Positions 6,554 through 11,267 of a stretch of 11,267 bases of DNA are shown piece by piece. Below the pieces are notes generated by a model that searched no databases, was not told where the DNA came from, and was given only the letters and a program-made list of their open reading frames with translations. Source of the stretch: CAYTSA01 sp964440345 (GTDB taxonomy: Bacteria > Desulfobacterota > Desulfovibrionia > Desulfovibrionales > Desulfovibrionaceae); the NCBI GenBank assembly GCA_964440345.1, contig CAYTSA010000112.1, positions 1 to 11,267 of the forward strand. The letters are read 5' to 3'. Every line of letters begins with the position of its first letter. The stretch's first letter is position 1. The translations under genes and the position numbers were made by a program.

Positions 6554-7843
6554 ATGAATTCCACTCATTCCAAAGAAGGCTTCACCCTCATAGAACTTGG
6601 CATTGTCCTGCTCATCATGGGCGTCATTGCCGGCGTGCTGGGGCCGGCGCTTTTTTCCGGCATCAAACAGGAGAAGGTGACCCAGGGCCGCAACGAATTG
6701 CGCGAGCTGCGGGACAGCATTATTGGGTTTGCCATTGATAAACGAGTACTTCCAAGTGATTTGTCTGATGAAGTTGGCGCAACTGACGACGTGTGGGGGC
6801 GGAAAGTTAATTATCAATATTGGGAAGAGCTGACAAACAATGACCTGTGTAAAGATGTGGACGCCACTGAATTTGAAGTAGAAATACGAGATAGCGGAAG
6901 CAACATTGAAAATATCGCCTTCATACTCAGCAGCGACGGGCAAGATCATCAACCATTCTTGGATTTGACGCCGGAGAATGTCACCAGTGCGCATGTAACT
7001 GATCTGACAAATCTAGATGCAGACGACAAGTTGCAGGATGATCAATTTATTTACGTCACTCTTGGTCACCTCAAGGCTGTTGTGTGTCCAGCATCAAAGA
7101 AAGAAAATCCCTTGCCGCTTGACTACCTCTCACGGTGGGAGATGGATGAGAACACCGGGTCTACAGTAGGAGACAGTGCTTCAGGCGGGGTTGATGCAGT
7201 CTTTTCCGGGCCAGACGGGCCTGAATGGACCGAGGCCGGCGATGGGCATGGCTTGAATTTTGATAATGCTGATTCAGGCCTGAATGCATGGCTAACTGTT
7301 GATTATAACGAGCGGTATGACCTTACGGAGTTTACGATACTAGGCTGGTTTCGGACAGCTTATGAAGGGGAGTTTGGTGTAATAACGAGTAAACAAACAG
7401 ATTATTATGACCGCAATTGGTGGGTCACCATTTGGGGCAACACTATTACAAACCAGGATAATTGGAACTGTACCTATACCTATGCTGGCGGCGAGTTGGC
7501 TCTCAGAGTCAGCACCGAGACATATTTTCAGGAATGTTTTGACGGCTACAGAAGAGGCGTCAACATTGGCACAGAAGAAAAGGTCACTGATGACAAGTGG
7601 CATTTTTTTACTGCACAGGCGAATGCTTCACTTGCGCGTTTATATGTTGATGGAGAGCTCAAAGCGCAACAAGAAGACGCCGGTGTTCCGATGACGCCGC
7701 AAGCGGATGTATACATAGCAAGGGGTACTATTGGATCACGTTCATTCAATGGCACCATTGCTGACATTACAATATATGAATACATGCTGGACGAGAGTAC
7801 AATCGTCAGTGTGTATGAATACGAAAAGAGTAATTACGAATGA
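6554..7843 (+). CDS. Prepilin-like protein 2 with C-terminal LamG jelly-roll domain
   Basis: A 429-residue fusion. Residues 1-180 are the pilin module: leader MNSTHSKEG cut before Phe10, Glu14 as E+5, hydrophobic stretch 10-32, GFAIDKRVLP, VWGRKV at 80-85, Cys99, ENIAFILSSDG, and a closing IYVTLGHLKAVVC with Cys178. Residues about 188-425 match a laminin-G/concanavalin-like jelly roll: SRWEMDENTGSTVGDSASGG opening, TEFTILGWFRT, DDKWHFFTAQAN, ARLYVDGEL, and a final NGTIADITIYEYMLDES strand. Such domains commonly bind glycans or matrix, so the protein could be an adhesive minor pilin; its ligand is unknown. The ATG at 6554 follows TGAGG at spacing five; the open frame upstream to 6464 overlaps gene 1 and would put residues before the prepilin leader. 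The stop overlaps the next ATG. Confidence 0.9.
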   Translation: MNSTHSKEGFTLIELGIVLLIMGVIAGVLGPALFSGIKQEKVTQGRNELRELRDSIIGFAIDKRVLPSDLSDEVGATDDVWGRKVNYQYWEELTNNDLCKDVDATEFEVEIRDSGSNIENIAFILSSDGQDHQPFLDLTPENVTSAHVTDLTNLDADDKLQDDQFIYVTLGHLKAVVCPASKKENPLPLDYLSRWEMDENTGSTVGDSASGGVDAVFSGPDGPEWTEAGDGHGLNFDNADSGLNAWLTVDYNERYDLTEFTILGWFRTAYEGEFGVITSKQTDYYDRNWWVTIWGNTITNQDNWNCTYTYAGGELALRVSTETYFQECFDGYRRGVNIGTEEKVTDDKWHFFTAQANASLARLYVDGELKAQQEDAGVPMTPQADVYIARGTIGSRSFNGTIADITIYEYMLDESTIVSVYEYEKSNYE

Positions 7844-9132
7844 TGCGCTGCACGCGCCACGCCCGGGTGAGGCCTGGCTTCACCCTCATAGAGATGGCCC
7901 TGGTCATTGTCGCCCTGGGCATCATCATCTCTCTGGTTGGCCCCCCCGTGTTTACCATGATCAAGCGCGGCAAGGTCGCCCAGGGCAAGGACATGCTGAA
8001 CACTGTCAAGAACCAGATTGTGGGCTACGCCATGATCAACAACAACCAACTGCCCCCGAACCTGGCGGCCGCCGGCGACACCACGGACCCCTGGGGGCGG
8101 GCTTTTGAGTACATTCCTGCAGACGGCGCGCCGGACCTGACTTCTGAAGACATTTGCGACACAAGCGTCACCGAAACCGACCTGGACCTTACGACCGATG
8201 CGGGAACCATACAAAACGTGGGCTTCATCGTGGCCAGCCGGGCGCACAAGGTTAACGGTAATTTCGATTTTGACTACACGGCCGATCCTGTGGATATCTC
8301 CGGCCCGGGCAAAGTTGACGACCTGGTCCAGTTCATGACGCTCAACCAGCTGAAAGCCAAGCTGTGCTTGATTAAAGACGGCCAGTTTCCTTGGTTAAAA
8401 AAGGATGGGTGGCCTGATCCTGCGGATATTTTCGGGACCAATCCTGGTTCTGATTATGAAGGCATAACCGTAGAAAGCGCTAGCGGCACAGAGAAATTGG
8501 AAGAGGCTAATCAGGCGGATATTAACGGCATGGGCCAGGGAACGCCCTGGGTGACGTTGCGGCGGCATACGACAAATAATGACATACTCATGAAGGTTAG
8601 TTACGTTGGCGGCGGCGAAGCCAATATTTGGGAGGACGAATACGAACCCGAAGACGACAGGTACTACCGGTTCTCCTTCAGCTACAATACCAATGGAACA
8701 GACGAAGTTTTATGGAATGTTAAACGGTACACATCCTATCCTGATGAAGCTTTCGATCAAGTATTTCATCCTGATATGGACGGTGATGTGGACAACCCTT
8801 TCACTTTAAACAGCCCGCCTGCCGGGTATGACAGATACATAGGCAACTTTTACATTCTCAGCAAGATTCCCGACACTGGCAATGACGCCAGCATGCATAT
8901 CACGAACATTACGGTCAATGGCGTGAAGCAGAACCCGCCCAATGACGAGATGATTAATGATCATACCGGCGGCTCCGGCAATAGCTACATCCATCTCTTG
9001 TCGCAGCGTGAAGAAGCTACAGAAAGCATAGAAATTGAAGGCGACGTCTATTGGGAATGGTTCGGGTCGCAAAGTAGCGAGTATTCTATGTCCATTTACT
9101 TCTACATCCACGATGTGGAATCGCCAAACTAG
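7840..9132 (+). CDS. Prepilin-like protein 3 with unassigned beta-rich C-terminal domain
   Basis: A 430-residue fusion. The pilin module covers residues 1-180: a basic 13-residue leader cut before Phe14 (FTLIEM), Glu18 as E+5, hydrophobic helix 14-36, VGYAMINNNQLPP, DPWGRAF at 83-89, Cys106, QNVGFIVAS, and a closing LVQFMTLNQLKAKLC with Cys176. Residues about 190-430 are acidic, aromatic and predicted beta-rich, with NDILMKVSYVGGGEANIWED, RYYRFSFSYNTNGTDEVLW, FYILSKIP, ASMHITNITVNG and an end EGDVYWEW. The late part faintly recalls 'choice-of-anchor' type extracellular beta-sandwich domains, but I would not assign it. The ATG at 7840 overlaps the previous stop as ATGA; the adjacent ATG at 7843 is equally possible. 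Role inferred: a minor subunit exposing this domain at the surface. Confidence 0.85.
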   Translation: MMRCTRHARVRPGFTLIEMALVIVALGIIISLVGPPVFTMIKRGKVAQGKDMLNTVKNQIVGYAMINNNQLPPNLAAAGDTTDPWGRAFEYIPADGAPDLTSEDICDTSVTETDLDLTTDAGTIQNVGFIVASRAHKVNGNFDFDYTADPVDISGPGKVDDLVQFMTLNQLKAKLCLIKDGQFPWLKKDGWPDPADIFGTNPGSDYEGITVESASGTEKLEEANQADINGMGQGTPWVTLRRHTTNNDILMKVSYVGGGEANIWEDEYEPEDDRYYRFSFSYNTNGTDEVLWNVKRYTSYPDEAFDQVFHPDMDGDVDNPFTLNSPPAGYDRYIGNFYILSKIPDTGNDASMHITNITVNGVKQNPPNDEMINDHTGGSGNSYIHLLSQREEATESIEIEGDVYWEWFGSQSSEYSMSIYFYIHDVESPN

Positions 9133-9145
9133 GGGCGCATAGAGA

Positions 9146-10852
9146 ATGAGAGAATATTTGCGCGAAGCAAGATACCCCGGCTTCTCCCTTATCGAAATTG
9201 CCATCATTATGGTCATTATCGGCTTGGTGATCGCCACGACGCTGCCTCTGGTCAACAAGCAATTGCAGACGGACATATCCCGCAGCAGCAAGAAGATACT
9301 CCGCTCCGCCCGAGAGGAGATCATCGGCTACGCCATGAGCAACTGCGCCCTGCCTGAGGACGACAACGCCACGGCCTTCGGCCACATAGAGGGCCGGCTG
9401 CGCAGCGCCATACGCTACCGCCCGGCCCGGGGCCTGACCTGGGACGACGACATTGACGACACCTACCTTTCCCTGAACAACGCCACCCGCGAAGTGACAG
9501 GCATTCCCATTGAAACCGCGGACGGAGACACGGTGTACGCCGCGTTCGTGGTGGCTGACTACGGGAAAAACCGTAGCTGGGACGGTACAGACAACTACAC
9601 CTACGACAGCGGCCAGGCCGACTCCGGCCGTGAAGTGCGTTTGGAGCGCCTGAGCGAAGCCTTTGACGACATCGTGGACTATGTGCTCCTTGACGAGCTG
9701 GCAAAATATACGCCTCGTTGCGAGACCGAGGAGGGCGGAGGCCCTGGCGGCGGCGGAGAAGACCCGGGGGGAGGCCCTGGCGGCGCCTCTGAATTTGTTT
9801 TAACTGCTGGGGGTGATTATTCGATTCCTAATACAGGCAATATAGACGGAGACGTTTTTTCTCAAGGGGCCGTCACCATGAACAACGACAGCGTTATTAC
9901 AGGAAACCTGGCGGCATTAGGTGATATAGTGCTTATCAGTGACGCAGAGGTGCAAGGAAGCTTATGCTCTGGAGGCGATGTTGAATTGCAACAAGGTACA
10001 GACGTCTATGGTCCTATGGATGTTAGTGGGGATTTAACTTTTGGCTATGACAGTCATGCCCACGAGATAGTACGGGTCTTGGGCGGTGTGACGATGAATA
10101 CAGAATCCACGGTTGATGGAGACTTGCACGCCGGAGGGGATATCAGCATGGGCTGGATGGTGAATGCCAGCCAAAATGTCTATTCCGGCAGCGATATAAT
10201 TGTCGGCAACGGCGCTACAGTGCAGGGTGACGCCCTGGCTGTAGGTACGGTGGACAATCAGGGCACTGTCAACGGCTCCACCTCCGGCCCCCCGCCTGAT
10301 TTGCAATCGCCTGAGGCTTGCTCCAATCCAGACATCCCGCCGCAAACTTCATTCTCTGCCGGCGGCCCAGACGTCTCTCTAGGTTATAATATTGATGATG
10401 TTATCTCACCAGGAAGTTACGGTGAATTAAATGCGGGTGGGTTGAACGACATCACGCTTACGGAAGGTCAGTATTATTTTCAAGAAATATCAGTCGACTG
10501 GGATTCGAGTTTTTATCTTGATTTGAGTGGAGGCGGAGATATTGAGATATTCATCGAAGGCGATGTTTCATTGAGTGGGTCACTTAATATTTTTGTTGAT
10601 ACTGGCTCAGGTTTTCAAGCAATGACAGCAGTGGATTCAGATGAGGCTGCAAGGGTATATGCGGAAAGCCATGGCTCTTGGACTATGGAGACACAGTCAG
10701 AATGGTTTGGAACCATTAATTCTTTGGATGATCTCACCTTCGGCGATTCTAATGTTTTGATCGGATCATTTCATAGCGCTTCGGATGTCACAATGCCGAA
10801 CAATATTTCAATGACCTACGTTCAATCAAACTACGCCGCCGCCAACTGGTAG
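9146..10852 (+). CDS. Prepilin-like protein 4 with Gly-Pro linker and bactofilin/DUF7305-like beta-helix
   Basis: A 568-residue fusion, 13 nt after gene 3, with AGGGG ten bases before the ATG. Residues 1-192 are the pilin module: leader cut after Gly12, FSLIEI with Glu17 as E+5, helix 13-35, IIGYAMSNCALP, YAAFVVADYGKNRSWD, and a closing DYVLLDELAKYTPRC with Cys192. It lacks the clear WG block of its siblings. Residues 197-213 are a Gly/Pro-rich flexible linker. Residues about 225-380 contain short repeats of the type V-x-G-D-[LV]-x-x-x-G-D, as in bactofilin-like right-handed beta-helices. Residues about 405-568 include YYFQEISV, IEIFIEGDVSLSGSLNIFV and IGSFHSASDVTMPNNISM, resembling the DUF7305 region at the C-terminus of some PilX-like pilins. 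It is probably a large rod-like surface subunit. The last codon is Trp. Confidence 0.88.
   Translation: MREYLREARYPGFSLIEIAIIMVIIGLVIATTLPLVNKQLQTDISRSSKKILRSAREEIIGYAMSNCALPEDDNATAFGHIEGRLRSAIRYRPARGLTWDDDIDDTYLSLNNATREVTGIPIETADGDTVYAAFVVADYGKNRSWDGTDNYTYDSGQADSGREVRLERLSEAFDDIVDYVLLDELAKYTPRCETEEGGGPGGGGEDPGGGPGGASEFVLTAGGDYSIPNTGNIDGDVFSQGAVTMNNDSVITGNLAALGDIVLISDAEVQGSLCSGGDVELQQGTDVYGPMDVSGDLTFGYDSHAHEIVRVLGGVTMNTESTVDGDLHAGGDISMGWMVNASQNVYSGSDIIVGNGATVQGDALAVGTVDNQGTVNGSTSGPPPDLQSPEACSNPDIPPQTSFSAGGPDVSLGYNIDDVISPGSYGELNAGGLNDITLTEGQYYFQEISVDWDSSFYLDLSGGGDIEIFIEGDVSLSGSLNIFVDTGSGFQAMTAVDSDEAARVYAESHGSWTMETQSEWFGTINSLDDLTFGDSNVLIGSFHSASDVTMPNNISMTYVQSNYAAANW
9734..9784 (+). other. Segment encoding the Gly-Pro linker of pilin 4
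   Basis: Encodes the low-complexity stretch GGGPGGGGEDPGGGPGG, with the unit GGGPGG appearing at both ends. It separates the GC-rich pilin module from the AT-richer beta-helix passenger and is the most likely joining point of the two parts. Confidence 0.75.
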
Positions 10853-10869
10853 TTTTTGTCCTCACGTCT

Positions 10870-10894
10870 CCGCATCGCAGCGTGCGGCTGTTTT
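10870..10894 (+). terminator. Weak rho-independent terminator candidate after the pilin operon
   Basis: CCGCA (10870-10874) can pair with TGCGG (10883-10887) around an eight-base loop, followed by CTGTTTT. It lies 18 bases after the last pilin stop. The stem is short and the T run modest, so termination strength is uncertain. Confidence 0.35.
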
Positions 10895-10922
10895 CCCTGG
10901 CTCTCTGCGCAACGACTGCGGT

Positions 10923-10940
10923 TTATTTTTGCAAAAATAA
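10923..10940. repeat. 18-bp perfect AT-rich palindrome
   Basis: TTATTTTTGCAAAAATAA is its own reverse complement. It could be a dimeric regulator site, or part of a bidirectional terminator with its flanking T and A runs. No downstream gene is visible to assign it to. Confidence 0.6.
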
Positions 10941-10952
10941 CAGAACCTTCGT

Positions 10953-11060
10953 GTAGGGGGGCCTTGCCCCCGCCCACTGCGGCTGCCGCAAAACGCCGGC
11001 GTCTGGCTCTGGCCGGCGAATCGCGCGTAAAGGCCGGGCGACCGCAAGGGCCGCCCCTAC
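10953..11060. repeat. Inverted-repeat intergenic element (GTAGGGG...CCCCTAC type)
   Basis: The left arm 10953-10975 reads GTAGGGGGGCCTTGCCCCCG and on. The reverse complement of the right arm 11036-11060 reads GTAGGGGCGGCCCTTGCGGT and on. The arms agree in GTAGGGG, a GGCC...TTGC core and a closing CGCCC, around a GC-rich centre of about 60 bases. Dispersed intergenic elements with GTAGGGGCGG...CGCCC ends are common in many bacterial genomes and are thought to be non-autonomous. Copies elsewhere in the genome cannot be seen from this window. Confidence 0.6.
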
Positions 11061-11267
11061 GCTATGGCGTATTGATGTAACGTATCGTGCCTGTACTGAC
11101 CTGAACCAATCTCTCCCTGACCTGTAGCCGGCTTGCCTGGCCAGCGCTGTCTGGCGGAGGAGTGAGGGTGTCGCGGGCCGGTTGCCAGAATCGGTTTTTC
11201 AGGTAGTATATATCTGACAGGAATTTCGTAGCTGACGCCCGCTTTCATTAGAATCATCAATGATAGC

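Larger units (their letters stand above)
10853..11267. other. Gene-free right flank
   Basis: 415 bases with no convincing coding region on either strand. It holds a weak terminator-like hairpin, a palindrome and an inverted-repeat element, listed separately. From 11061 to the end I see no recognisable element. A 67-codon minus-strand frame at 11057-11260 has no recognisable motif, and its 3' end runs into the repeat element. Confidence 0.6.

Noticed and set aside
11057..11260. 67-codon minus-strand open frame in the right flank.
   Set aside because: No recognisable motif, no ribosome binding site I can defend, low-complexity composition, and its 3' end runs into the repeat element.

Overview
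The window comes from a moderately GC-rich Gram-negative bacterium. Soluble multi-domain phosphorelay proteins, a GspE/PilB-type ATPase and tandem prepilin-like proteins together would fit a deltaproteobacterium such as a Desulfovibrio relative. That placement is an impression from gene content, not a tested result.

Left half (1-5079, all minus strand): a tightly packed signalling and motor cluster. In transcription order it holds a 905-residue hybrid histidine kinase (REC-PAS-PAS-HisKA-HATPase-REC-HPt), a 360-residue protein with an N-terminal receiver and a C-terminal kinase, a 134-residue single-domain response regulator, a 51-residue ORF, and the N-terminal part of a type II secretion/type IV pilus assembly ATPase that runs off the left edge. 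The last four reading frames overlap one another by a few bases, which points to translational coupling. The 51-residue ORF looks like the native N-terminus of the ATPase, separated from it by a one-base frameshift in an A6 run; a GTG with a well-placed ribosome binding site could restart the ATPase.

Middle (5080-5865): the divergent junction. It contains a decayed IS701-type transposase (both ends of the catalytic core lost, internal deletion) and an 11-bp direct repeat exactly at the relic's truncated edge.

Right half (5866-10852, all plus strand): four consecutive prepilin-type genes, spaced by 7 nt, a 4-nt overlap and 13 nt. All four share a class III prepilin signal and a comparable module of roughly 180-220 residues. 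The first ends with this module. The other three carry a different C-terminal passenger each: a LamG/concanavalin-like jelly roll, an unassigned beta-rich domain, and a bactofilin/DUF7305-like beta-helix behind a Gly-Pro linker. The passengers are richer in A+T than the modules in the samples I counted.

Right flank (10853-11267): no convincing gene; a weak terminator, an 18-bp palindrome and an inverted-repeat intergenic element of the 'GTAGGGGCGG...CGCCC' kind.

Working model (inference): the ATPase drives assembly of a pilus or pseudopilus whose minor subunits display binding or structural domains outside the cell, with the phosphorelay controlling expression or assembly. Prepilin peptidase, platform protein and secretin are not in this window.
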